This document shows, piece after piece, positions 21,456-30,435 of a stretch of DNA of 64,000 nucleotides. Below the pieces are notes generated by a model. The model did not search any database. It was not told the origin of the DNA and worked only from the letters and a program-made list of their open reading frames with translations. The position numbers and the translations under genes were made by a program. Origin of the DNA: Veronia nyctiphanis (GTDB lineage: Bacteria; Pseudomonadota; Gammaproteobacteria; Enterobacterales; Vibrionaceae); assembly GCF_004116385.1 (NCBI RefSeq), contig NZ_PEIB01000009.1:62001-126000 (forward strand), in the 5' to 3' direction. The first letter of the stretch is position 1; every line of letters starts with the position of its first letter.

Positions 21456-23652
21456 ATGACTGCGCACATTGCACGGGTTGCCCTTCCGGTCCCACTATAT
21501 AAGACATTCGATTATGTCATTACACCCGAGCAAAGACCGACTGTTGGTGGCCGAGTTAAAGTACCATTTGGTCGTCAGAGCAAAATCGGCATTGTCGTTG
21601 AGCTGACAGAGCAGTCTGATTTCCCTCTTGAGCAGCTTAAACCGATTCAGGAAGTCCTCGATGAACAGCCACTCTGGCCGCAAACATTGTATCGCCTTCT
21701 TGAATGGGCCAGTCGCTACTATCAGTACCCGCTCGGCGAAGCCTCGCAACCATCATGCCAACCGCACTCAGAAAGGGAAAAGCAGCATCACATGCTGAAA
21801 CCAAATATTGGCAGCTATCCAGCTAGGTGAAGATCTGCCAGCAGGTGCACTTAGCCGAGCCCCCAAACAGGAACAGCTAGTGACAGCGCTGAAAACAGGC
21901 TCTATGGAACATAGCGTATTGAGCGAAGCTGGCTTCACATCGCCAGTCATCAAAGCCGTCAATGAAAAAGGGTTTATCGAGCCTTGTGCTCCGCCGCCGC
22001 CGAAACCTTGGGTAAAGGGCTTTGAGATAACGGAAGAAAAGCCAAAACTGAATCATGAACAGGCAATGGCTGTGGCAACGATAAATGCCAATAGCGAATT
22101 TGGCTGTTATTTGGTCGAAGGGGTAACAGGTTCAGGTAAAACTGAGGTGTATTTAAACCTACTAGAACCCGTTCTTGCTCGCGGCCAACAGGCATTAATT
22201 CTTGTGCCGGAAATAGGCCTCACCCCCCAGACAATCAGTCGTTTTGCAAGACGATTTAGTGTCCCAATTGCTGTCATGCACTCAGGTCTGAACGAAACAG
22301 AGCGTCTTACTGCATGGCTTGATGCACGGGATAATCGCGCCGCCATCATTATTGGTACTCGTTCAGCCTTGTTTTCACCCACCAAGCAAACGGGAATCAT
22401 CATTATCGATGAAGAACATGATGGCTCTTATAAACAGCAAGACAGTTTCCGTTATCACGCCAGAGACTTAGCAGTTTTGCGTGCACGTGAAGAAAACATT
22501 CCCATTGTTTTGGGCTCTGCCACGCCGTCATTGGAAACCCTCCACAACGCACAATCTGGTAAGTACCATTATCTAACACTCTCACATCGTGCGGGTAATG
22601 CCGTAAAAGCAAAACACGGCATATTAGATATCCGAGGTTTACATCTTGAGGCAGGGTTATCCGCGCCTCTACTAGCAGAAATGCGCAATCAACTTTCGCA
22701 GGGTAATCAGGTCATGTTGTTCCTGAACCGTCGTGGGTATTCCCCGGCTCTGATATGCCATGAATGCGGTTGGCTGGCAGAATGCAAACGCTGCGATGCC
22801 TACTTTACGCTGTATCAAAACTATCAGGAGCTTCGCTGCCATCATTGCACAGCACAAAAACCTGTGCCGCATCAATGCGAGCAATGCGGGTCAACACAAC
22901 TAATGAGTGTCGGTGTCGGTACCGAGCAACTTGAACAACAGCTAGAAACACTCTTTCCTGAATACAAAACTATCCGTATCGACAGGGACAATACCCGTCG
23001 CAAAGGCGCACTGGAAAACTACCTGCAAGCAATTCACAACAACGAGTATCAGATTTTAATCGGAACGCAGATGCTGGCGAAGGGGCACCATTTCCCGAAT
23101 GTCACGCTGGTTGCGCTCGTTGACGTAGACAGCTCGCTATTCAGCAACGACTTTCGTGCACCAGAGCGACTGGCCCAGCTATTTGTGCAGGTGGCCGGGC
23201 GTGCAGGACGTGCCAGCAAGCCAGGGCTGGTTTTGTTGCAAACTCACCACCCGGAGCACGCATTGCTTCAAGCCTTGGTTCAAAAAGGCTATCAAGACTT
23301 TTCCGTCAATGCTCTCACAGAACGCAAGCAAGCTATGCTTCCCCCCTACAGCTACTTCGCCCTTCTACGCGCGGAGGGGTTTGATAATGAACAGGTTGAG
23401 CAATTTCTCTATCAAGCTAGAACGGTGCTAGATGCTTCACCATTTGATGATGATGAATGCGCGACATTGGGCCCTGCACCTGCACCATTAGCCCGAAGAG
23501 CGGGAAAATTCCGTTGGCAGCTGATTTTTCAGGCACCTAACAGACGATTATTGCAACAGAGATTGACGATTGCACTGCCAGCTTTGTTACAATTGCCGCT
23601 TGCTAAAAAGGTTCGATGGTCATTGGATGTCGAGCCTCAGGACATGAACTGA
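21456..23652 (+). CDS. priA: Primosomal helicase PriA (two frameshifts)
   Basis: 3'-5' DNA helicase that restarts stalled replication forks. Starts MTAHIARVALPVPLYKTFDY at 21456. Walker A VTGSGKTEVYL, Walker B IIIDEEHD, and eight zinc cysteines within the stretch from CHECGW to CEQCGS. Two breaks lie close together: one C added at 21742-21743 gives GEALATIMPTALRKGKAASH, and one C at 21819-21820 gives YWQLSQLGEDLPAGAL. About 732 residues after repair, the normal size. Two independent single-base losses within 80 bases of a gene this important argue for sequencing error. Confidence 0.93.
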
Positions 23653-23822
23653 TTAAAATTTATTCTCCTAAGCCGGATCTACTTCACATTTCATGTGTAA
23701 TTAGTGTTACCGTAAGCATGTTTCGCTCGGTGCCTAATCGGTACAATGTAAGTGGAGTGTTAATTATTATTTAATTTATGTTCACCCATTAAGGGACTAA
23801 TAAGAACAAGAGGAACTTATTT

Positions 23823-24827
23823 ATGGCGACAATGAAGGACGTTGCCCAGCTAGCCGGTGTTTCAACGGCTACTGTCTCTCGAGCGCTGATGAACCCGGAG
23901 AAGGTATCAGCCTCGACAAGAAAGAAAGTTGAGCAGGCTGTAATGGAAGCAGGATATAGCCCCAACTCGCTGGCACGTAATTTAAGAAGGAATGAGTCTA
24001 AAACCATCGTGGCCATTGTGCCGGATATCTGTGACCCGTATTTTTCAGAGATCATCCGCGGCATCGAAGAAGCTGCAATGGAGCATGGTTACTTGGTACT
24101 GCTTGGGGATAGCGGCCAACAGGAAAGCCGTGAGAGCTCGTTTGTGAACTTGGTTTTCACCAAACAAGCTGACGGTATGCTCCTTCTCGGCACAGATTTA
24201 CCGTTCGATGTCAGTAAACCAGAGCAGAAAAACCTTCCGCCAATGGTTATGGCTTGTGAATATGCACCGGAGCTAGAGCTTCCAACCGTGCACATTGACA
24301 ACCTCACGGCTGCATTCGAAGCCGTCAATTACCTGACTCAGGTAGGTCATAAGCGCATTGCACAAATTACTGGTCGTCCGGATGCCGCGCTGACGCAATT
24401 CCGAATTCAAGGCTACCAGCAAGCACTCCGTCGATGCGGTGTACCGCTTAATCCTGCATACAGTGTTGAGGGAGACTTCACCTTTGCCGCAGGCGCTCGT
24501 GCGATGACCACACTACTGTCTTTACCGCAACCTCCAACAGCAGTCTTCTGCCACAGTGATGTGATGGCGATTGGTGCTATGCAGCAAGCTAAACGCCTCG
24601 GGTTCCGTGTACCTCATGATATTTCTATCGTCGGCTTCGACGACATCCAGTTTGCTGAGTACTGCGATCCTGCGTTAACAACAGTCTCTCAGCCCCGCTA
24701 TGACATCGGGCGTCAGGCTATGTTGATGCTGCTTAAGCTAATGAAAGGTACTGACATTCAAGCTGGCTCACACCTGCTTGACTCAAAACTGGTGATCCGC
24801 GAGAGCGTTGCACCACCTTCACGCTAA
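23823..24827 (+). CDS. cytR: CytR, LacI-family nucleoside-catabolism repressor
   Basis: 334 residues. LacI-type HTH MATMKDVAQLAGVSTATVSR, hinge, and periplasmic-binding-like core with CHSDVMAIGAMQ and VGFDDIQFAEY. In E. coli and V. cholerae CytR represses nucleoside uptake and catabolism genes together with CRP and is relieved by cytidine. Between priA and ftsN as in E. coli. GAGGAAC ribosome site before ATG 23823. Confidence 0.93.
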   Translation: MATMKDVAQLAGVSTATVSRALMNPEKVSASTRKKVEQAVMEAGYSPNSLARNLRRNESKTIVAIVPDICDPYFSEIIRGIEEAAMEHGYLVLLGDSGQQESRESSFVNLVFTKQADGMLLLGTDLPFDVSKPEQKNLPPMVMACEYAPELELPTVHIDNLTAAFEAVNYLTQVGHKRIAQITGRPDAALTQFRIQGYQQALRRCGVPLNPAYSVEGDFTFAAGARAMTTLLSLPQPPTAVFCHSDVMAIGAMQQAKRLGFRVPHDISIVGFDDIQFAEYCDPALTTVSQPRYDIGRQAMLMLLKLMKGTDIQAGSHLLDSKLVIRESVAPPSR

Positions 24828-24904
24828 GCCTCTCATGTGCTGGCAACCGCCAGCACAACCCTTTACCATATCGGTTCTTTTCCCTCTGACAGAATGTACG
24901 TAAA

Positions 24905-25450
24905 GTGGCACCTAAAGATTACGTGAAGCGCAGTACGCCTCCGCGCAGAAAACCAAAAACTGCCAAAAAGCCAGTGCCTTCTGGCCGTGGTTTCCCAAAG
25001 ATGCTTGCACTCGTTGCGTTGGTCATGACGGGTCTGTTTGCTTACGGACTTTATTACTTGTCAGTCAGCACACCTCCAGCCCCGGAAAAAAAGGCTGTCA
25101 GCAAGCCTCAACTTCAGAAAAAAGAGGCAACGCTTCCGCCAAAACCGAAAGAGTCCTGGAGCTATGTTGAAGAGCTTGAAAATAAGGAAGTAAAGGTTGA
25201 AGCCAAGGAGCAAAAACTCTCTTCTCGCCCTTACCTAATGCAATGCGGCGCGTATAAATTACAAAGCCAGGCCAGCGAGCGAAAAGCAATGATCGCCTTT
25301 CAAGGGATTGAAAGTCAGATACGCCATCAAGGCAGTTGGTACAAAGTGGTTTTAGGCCCCTACCCTCAAAAGCGGAAAGCTGAACGAGACCGTAACCTGC
25401 TCCGAAAAGCGGGTATAGAACCCTGCGCAATCTGGTATTGGACCGATTAG
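24905..25450 (+). CDS. ftsN: Cell division protein FtsN
   Basis: 181-residue divisome activator, starting at GTG 24905 (VAPKDYVKRSTPPRRKPK). Short basic cytoplasmic tail, one membrane segment at about residues 33-52, a proline/lysine-rich periplasmic linker, and a C-terminal SPOR domain beginning YLMQCGAYKLQ that binds denuded glycan. Two cysteines (MQCGAY, EPCAIW) sit where the SPOR disulfide of E. coli FtsN lies. Shorter than E. coli FtsN (319) because the linker is reduced. Confidence 0.88.
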   Translation: MAPKDYVKRSTPPRRKPKTAKKPVPSGRGFPKMLALVALVMTGLFAYGLYYLSVSTPPAPEKKAVSKPQLQKKEATLPPKPKESWSYVEELENKEVKVEAKEQKLSSRPYLMQCGAYKLQSQASERKAMIAFQGIESQIRHQGSWYKVVLGPYPQKRKAERDRNLLRKAGIEPCAIWYWTD

Positions 25451-25568
25451 TTCACTGAAATGCAGGGAATCTTCTCCCTGCATCACCTTGAAAAACAGTT
25501 CTCCTATCCCCATCTCCTCGTTAACAACCAAATCTGGTAACGCCAGATAAGACAAATAGAGGTTTGAC

Positions 25569-26096
25569 GTGACTACTATCGTATCCGTGCGCCGCAATGG
25601 CAAAGTAGTTATTGCAGGTGATGGCCAGGTATCTCTTGGCAACACTGTAATGAAAGGTAATGCCAAAAAAGTTCGCCGTTTATATAACAATCAGGTACTG
25701 GCTGGATTCGCTGGCGGTACAGCAGATGCATTTACACTTTTCGAGCGCTTCGAGCGCAAATTAGAAATGCACCAGGGCCACCTGACCAAAGCTGCGGTTG
25801 AGCTCGCAAAAGATTGGCGCACCGATCGCGCACTACGTCGTCTTGAGGCTTTGTTGGCCGTTGCTGATGAAACAGCATCGCTGATCATCACTGGTAATGG
25901 CGACGTAGTTCAACCAGAGCACGATCTTATCGCTATCGGCTCAGGCGGTAACTTTGCCCAAGCAGCAGCCACAGCGCTGCTCGAAAACACGGACCTTGGC
26001 GCACGTGAGATCGCCGAAAAAGCATTGAATATTGCTGGGGACATTTGTGTGTTCACCAACCAGCACCATACAATTGAAGAATTAGAGACCAAATAG
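25569..26096 (+). CDS. hslV: HslV protease subunit of HslUV
   Basis: Proteasome-like threonine peptidase, 175 residues, start GTG 25569. After Met removal the nucleophile is the Thr of [19 protein letters not shown]. Nine bases upstream of hslU, same operon, as in E. coli. Heat-shock induced in relatives; I did not identify a sigma-32 promoter with certainty. Confidence 0.97.
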   Translation: MTTIVSVRRNGKVVIAGDGQVSLGNTVMKGNAKKVRRLYNNQVLAGFAGGTADAFTLFERFERKLEMHQGHLTKAAVELAKDWRTDRALRRLEALLAVADETASLIITGNGDVVQPEHDLIAIGSGGNFAQAAATALLENTDLGAREIAEKALNIAGDICVFTNQHHTIEELETK

Positions 26097-26105
26097 GAAC
26101 CCCGC

Positions 26106-27440
26106 ATGTCTGATATGACTCCTCGCGAAATTGTTCATGAGCTTGACCGCCACATCATCGGTCAGGACAAAGCAAAACGAGCCGTGGCTATCGCACTGCG
26201 TAACCGCTGGCGTCGTATGCAGCTGGCGGAAGAACTGCGGGCTGAAGTGACACCTAAAAACATTCTGATGATTGGTCCAACGGGTGTGGGTAAAACTGAA
26301 ATTGCCCGCCGTCTGGCCAAATTAGCCAATGCGCCGTTCATAAAAGTCGAAGCAACAAAATTCACTGAAGTGGGTTACGTCGGTAAGGAAGTTGAAACCA
26401 TCATCCGCGACCTGACTGATGTAGCGATAAAAATGACCCACCAGCAAGCGACTGAGAAGGTGCGCTTCCGTGCCGAGGAGCTCGCTGAAGAGCGTATCCT
26501 TGACGTTCTTCTGCCTCCAGCTCGTGATTCTTGGGGCCAGAACGAGGAGAAAACAGAAGACTCCACAACACGTCAAAGTTTCCGTAAGAAGATCCGCGAA
26601 GGCAAGCTGGACGACAAAGAGATCGAAATGGATCTTGCTGCGCCACAGATGACCATGGAGATCATGGCACCTCCGGGTATGGAAGAAATGACAAACCAGC
26701 TACAAGGTATGTTCCAAAACCTTGGCGGCGGCGGTGCGACGAAAAAGCGTAAGCTCAAACTAAAAGATGCACTAAAAGCAGCAACCGAAGAAGAAGCGGC
26801 AAAGCTGGTTAATCAAGACGAGCTAAAAGAGCGTGCGATTCACTCCGTTGAAAACAACGGTATCGTCTTTATCGATGAAATCGACAAAATCTGTAAACGC
26901 GGTGAAAGCTCAGGCCCAGACGTTTCTCGTGAAGGCGTGCAGCGAGACCTCCTTCCATTGGTTGAAGGCTCTACCGTCTCAACGAAGCACGGCATGGTAA
27001 AAACAGACCATATCCTGTTTATTGCCTCAGGCGCATTTCAGGTTGCACGCCCATCAGATCTAATCCCTGAATTGCAAGGTCGGCTGCCAATTCGTGTTGA
27101 ACTTGAAGCGCTATCGTCTTCAGACTTTAAACGTATTCTGACAGAGCCTAACGCATCTTTGACCGAGCAATACAGCGCATTGATGGCCACGGAAAGTGTT
27201 GAATTGTCATTCACCGAAGATGGCATCGAAGAAATTGCCAACGCCGCATGGCGAGTCAACGAAAAAACAGAAAATATTGGTGCCCGTCGACTGCACACAG
27301 TGATGGAAAGGCTGATGGACGAAATCTCTTACGACGCCAGTGAAAAAGGTGGGGAGAAGACGGAGATCGATGCCAATTATGTTCGCAAATACCTAGGCGA
27401 TCTGGTGGAAGACGAAGATCTCAGCCGCTTTATTCTGTAA
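26106..27440 (+). CDS. hslU: HslU ATPase subunit of HslUV
   Basis: AAA+ unfoldase, 444 residues. Walker [15 protein letters not shown] (about residue 57), Walker [13 protein letters not shown], intermediate domain around 110-240, sensor region [20 protein letters not shown], and the C-terminal LSRFIL tail that docks into HslV. In E. coli menA follows hslU; here the accessory island begins instead. Confidence 0.97.
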   Translation: MSDMTPREIVHELDRHIIGQDKAKRAVAIALRNRWRRMQLAEELRAEVTPKNILMIGPTGVGKTEIARRLAKLANAPFIKVEATKFTEVGYVGKEVETIIRDLTDVAIKMTHQQATEKVRFRAEELAEERILDVLLPPARDSWGQNEEKTEDSTTRQSFRKKIREGKLDDKEIEMDLAAPQMTMEIMAPPGMEEMTNQLQGMFQNLGGGGATKKRKLKLKDALKAATEEEAAKLVNQDELKERAIHSVENNGIVFIDEIDKICKRGESSGPDVSREGVQRDLLPLVEGSTVSTKHGMVKTDHILFIASGAFQVARPSDLIPELQGRLPIRVELEALSSSDFKRILTEPNASLTEQYSALMATESVELSFTEDGIEEIANAAWRVNEKTENIGARRLHTVMERLMDEISYDASEKGGEKTEIDANYVRKYLGDLVEDEDLSRFIL

Positions 27441-27463
27441 TTTGTGCTTTATAAACGAATGTT

Positions 27464-27487
27464 AGGCAGCCAGTGGCTGCCTTTTTT
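27464..27487 (+). terminator. hslVU terminator
   Basis: AGGCAGCC-agt-GGCTGCCT followed by T6. Confidence 0.9.
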
Positions 27488-27683
27488 ATTTCCATTTCAC
27501 GTTCACCAGTTCTACCGCATTGCTAGTACTCACACAAAAACAGCACATCTCAGATAGACCTGTCAGATCAACCAGTGTCTCGCTCGACGCGCAGCAGCAA
27601 TAATGAAGCGCAAGTTGGACTGATATCAAGGGCATGCTCTCAATAATATAAACGTTGCCAACCCTGCCCTTCTTCCAACACAT
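27486..27683 (-). CDS. Cys-rich short ORF, possible peptide precursor (uncertain)
   Basis: 65 codons on the minus strand, divergent from the HExxH gene 80 bases away. AGGG lies five bases before the ATG, an acceptable ribosome site; an inner ATG would give a 49-residue product (MPLISVQLALHYCCC...). The C-terminal half contains CCC, then CCFC, then an acidic/hydrophobic tail ending VNVKWK. I do not recognise it. Because it sits beside a peptide-modifying enzyme it could be the substrate, but a random ORF overlapping the hslU terminator is equally possible. Nothing else is visible in 27488-27762. Confidence 0.25.
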   Translation of the reverse strand: MCWKKGRVGNVYIIESMPLISVQLALHYCCCASSETLVDLTGLSEMCCFCVSTSNAVELVNVKWK

Positions 27684-27762
27684 TCCTGCCCTGACACATC
27701 TGGGTAACGCAAATTCTCTATAAATGTTAACGCTTAAAAGCTAAAAATAATTAGGAAAACGC

Positions 27763-28779
27763 ATGGATACATCATGGATAAAGATGTTTAGCTGGAAGCC
27801 ACAACGCGCTATTCAAGAAAACGTTGATCAATATTTCCATTTTTTGATGGCCACCGAGTCATCTCGGTTTTGGCAAACTCTTTCAACTGTCGATCCATTA
27901 AAAAGCGGAGAACTCGCCTCAACACTGAAAGGAACCCCTTCTCTCCGCTGGACTCCCTTTTGGCATTCACCAGCAGTCTATCAACTCATTATTCAATGGG
28001 TTCGTCATCGACAGTTTGATCAAGAAGCGGCTGTTTTAATGCTGTGCGAAGGATTACTGACATTAATTGATAGACGCAAAGAAGAGAAAGGTCGCCTCGA
28101 TTACTCCAGTGGTCTTGTAGTCGATATGAATAGCCACTTTGCACTTACGGACTACATAGTTGGCGACAAAGCTTCCGCATATAAAGGGCAGGAAAAGAAA
28201 ACGGTTCTGAACAAGCTCAAGAAAGCATCCCAAACCATTCTCGATATTAACCCTGTAATCTGGGAGTTCATTACGGCTAATTGCAGCCTTCTAGTCTTGC
28301 GTGAAACCCATGACCAAACAGCAAAATCATTTTCGCATGCTGAATGCTTGGGAGCCGTTACTTTTGAAAACTATCATTTAACTGAAGTAACCTCATCCCA
28401 AATGCAAGCAGATTTGCTGCATGAAGCCATTCATAATTTCCTAAATAAAGTTGAACTCAAGGGAGTATTGCTGAATGACCATAATGTACTTAAAGACGAA
28501 CTTTTCTCTCCTTGGACAGGCGAATTAACCAGCTTACATAGCCTTATTCATCATTGCTTCGTATGGGGGGGCGTACATCGTTATCTATCAGAGGTAACAA
28601 GGAGTGTTCATTCGACGGAAATCACCCATAAGCTGCTGGAATTTATTGAGAAAGGCTTTCTAGACAAAAAGTTGTTACTGGCAGTAAACAGCTATCGAGA
28701 CAGTCTCCCACCTTACATATTTAACCACATTGTGGGGCTTACCCACTCTTTTCAGAATAAACAGTTGGTTTGTCACTAA
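27763..28779 (+). CDS. HExxH protein of the alpha-ketoglutarate peptide beta-hydroxylase type
   Basis: 338 residues, cytoplasmic, no signal peptide or membrane segment. It resembles the family annotated as 'HEXXH motif domain / aKG-HExxH-type peptide beta-hydroxylase', found in peptide-modification (RiPP) clusters: DLLHEAIHNFLNKVE holds the metal motif HEAIH at residues 220-224, followed 25 residues later by SPWTGELTSLHSLIHHCFVWG (SPW at 249-251), the two conserved blocks of that family. N-terminal third is unassigned. Family members hydroxylate side chains of a precursor peptide using iron and 2-oxoglutarate; substrate here unknown. Convergent with the M3-like gene. Family call by motif reading only, not by search. 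Confidence 0.65.
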   Translation: MDTSWIKMFSWKPQRAIQENVDQYFHFLMATESSRFWQTLSTVDPLKSGELASTLKGTPSLRWTPFWHSPAVYQLIIQWVRHRQFDQEAAVLMLCEGLLTLIDRRKEEKGRLDYSSGLVVDMNSHFALTDYIVGDKASAYKGQEKKTVLNKLKKASQTILDINPVIWEFITANCSLLVLRETHDQTAKSFSHAECLGAVTFENYHLTEVTSSQMQADLLHEAIHNFLNKVELKGVLLNDHNVLKDELFSPWTGELTSLHSLIHHCFVWGGVHRYLSEVTRSVHSTEITHKLLEFIEKGFLDKKLLLAVNSYRDSLPPYIFNHIVGLTHSFQNKQLVCH

Positions 28780-28783
28780 GTAC

Positions 28784-28815
28784 AAAAGGACGATACATAA
28801 CCGTATCGTCCTTTT
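28784..28815. terminator. Bidirectional terminator in the island
   Basis: AAAAGGACGATAC-ataacc-GTATCGTCCTTTT, a 13-base perfect stem between the convergent HExxH and M3-like genes. Confidence 0.92.
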
Positions 28816-28835
28816 AGTCACTTGGATGAAAATGA

Positions 28836-29881
28836 TTAAACGTAATAAGGCGTTGTCTTCAAGTATTTGACGGAATTAGTGACAACAATCAACTCCTCAG
28901 TCGAAAGGTTCTTTCCTCTTTGCATCAAAGACATCACATCGTTTTTGCTCAATGTCTGTTGCAAAACTTGAAGCGCTAACTTCTCGCCCAGTTGTCTTGC
29001 CAGTGGGTAAAATAAAGCTGGTTTCGCTTTTTGTTCCTTTTTCAACCTCAGTGCCTCTTCCCATTGATGGTAAGAGCGAAGAGAATAACTACGCTGCAGC
29101 ATATCCTGAGTCTGTTCATCAGCAATTGCACACAGATAAGCCAAACCGAGGGCTTCCCAGAAAAAGCCAAACGTTTCTTTGACAATATTTATCGGCATAA
29201 AGCGATAAAACGGCTGGCTGTCCATCGACAAGTTGTAATGCATCACATGACCAAATTGGTGTGCAATAGTCAGCAAATCACAGACGCGGTTAGTCTGACG
29301 CCACAGCACATTGGGTTGCAATTGATATCCAGTAAGGCAAGTCAGTGAGTGCCTGTGCTATTTTGTAAAAAGACCGAACAGCGAAGGTGATGACGCACAT
29401 GAGGCCAACTATGCTGCGCCAACAACGCTGAATAACTCGATAGCGGATGCGCGCCGAATGTCCGGAGCAACGTGTTGTAGTCAGTTGGCTTAATCAGGTG
29501 TGATGTTGATTTTGGTGCAAATCGCTTCAGCGATGACAGAAAAAGCTTAGTGTCGGGTGGATAATTCAGAGTGCTATGTGCTCTCTCAAGCTCTTTCTTA
29601 TCCGCAAGGCCTCTTGATGCTTTAAGCCTTTGTACAGCCTGCTGATAACTTGATGGCACATTGTTAAGCTTCTCTGAGAACGTCGCAAGCTGCCTGAACT
29701 TTTCATCATGCTTGTGACCGAGATGTTGTAGTTCCCAATTGAATTCACTACAGCATTGAAACAGCAACTCATCTGCTTTTTGGTAGACAGTGAGATACTT
29801 ATCAACATTTACATCATCAAGCTCAGCAAGTTCTTTAATCGCTCTGGCTAACAATACCTCTTTAGACGGCCTCATGCTCAC
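28836..29881 (-). CDS. M3-peptidase-like protein with HQFGH in place of HExGH (one frameshift)
   Basis: After adding one G at 29345 (plus strand) two ORFs join as STGTHLTCLTGYQLQPNV into one 348-residue protein. Residues 208-250 align without gaps to the active site of M3 oligopeptidases (PepF): HQFGHVMHY, then SQPFY, then VKETFGFFWEALGLAYL. The zinc ligands (H208, H212, and the Glu near 236) are kept but the catalytic Glu is Gln (CAA, not GAA). The protein is also much shorter than PepF (about 600). It may be a binding protein or pseudo-protease. The E-to-Q change is a substitution, unlike the base-loss errors elsewhere. Function unknown. Confidence 0.65.
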
Positions 29882-29910
29882 CTCTGAATTTCACGTTTTG
29901 TTTACATTCA

Positions 29911-30060
29911 ATGAGAGTAAGCGAAATGAAAATTCAGGGTATTACCCGAGTGGGTAGTTTTATTGTCAGAGATCTCAATTATCGGCTAATGAGTTATATA
30001 GACGAGAAAAATACTGAAATTATGATGTTAAAGATTATGTCAACAAGTGCTTTCTCATAA
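29911..30060 (+). pseudogene. Short ORF resembling the start of a CadC-type wHTH, possible relic
   Basis: 49 codons (44 if the ATG at 29926, which has GAGAG 8 bases upstream, is used). ITRVGSFIVRDLNYRL resembles the opening strands of OmpR/CadC winged-helix domains (G-x-F-x-V...), as in the neighbouring regulator (ELGDFVVCEKDRTL), but the recognition helix is missing and the frame ends. May be a truncated regulator or chance. The rest of 29882-30222 is AT-rich and shows nothing I can support. Confidence 0.25.
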
Positions 30061-30222
30061 GAAAGTTTGTTGTTTCTCTCAATTTTTCAATGTGTTCACA
30101 CCACGCAGTGAATTATTTGCTTATCTTGTAGAATAAACGTAAGTACCTGTCAGGTCATACAGGTTTCTTTTTATGATAAATTTACTGTATATTCTATTAA
30201 CTAACTATTCGAGGATACTAAT

Positions 30223-30402
30223 ATGAAGAAAAATATACTAACCTTTTTTATCTCAACATTTTTAATGCTTAGCTCTAGCGCTTGTATCGCAGAAGAAACT
30301 ACTAACAGTAATTTACTTGTAATAGAATCACCTTCTGATCAAGATATTACCCCAGAAAGAACATGTTTAATGTTCAATCAAGTAGTTATACATTGCTTTT
30401 AG
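30223..30402 (+). CDS. Small exported peptide, 59 residues
   Basis: ATG 30223 is preceded by GAGGA at good spacing. Residues 1-23 (MKKNILTFFISTFLMLSSSACIA) are a textbook signal peptide: basic start, hydrophobic core, small residues before the cut. Predicted mature part is 36 residues, begins EETTNSNLLVIES, and ends in RTCLMFNQVVIHCF with two Cys nine residues apart, so a disulfide loop near the C-terminus is possible. A lipobox reading of the early Cys (SSAC) is also conceivable. I do not recognise it. It is convergent with the CadC-like regulator and 340 bases downstream of the divergent M3-like gene. Base composition is very AT-rich like its neighbours. Confidence 0.6.
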   Translation: MKKNILTFFISTFLMLSSSACIAEETTNSNLLVIESPSDQDITPERTCLMFNQVVIHCF

Positions 30403-30435
30403 TTGAATTTCATTAAAAGTCGGAGCTTTATAATA

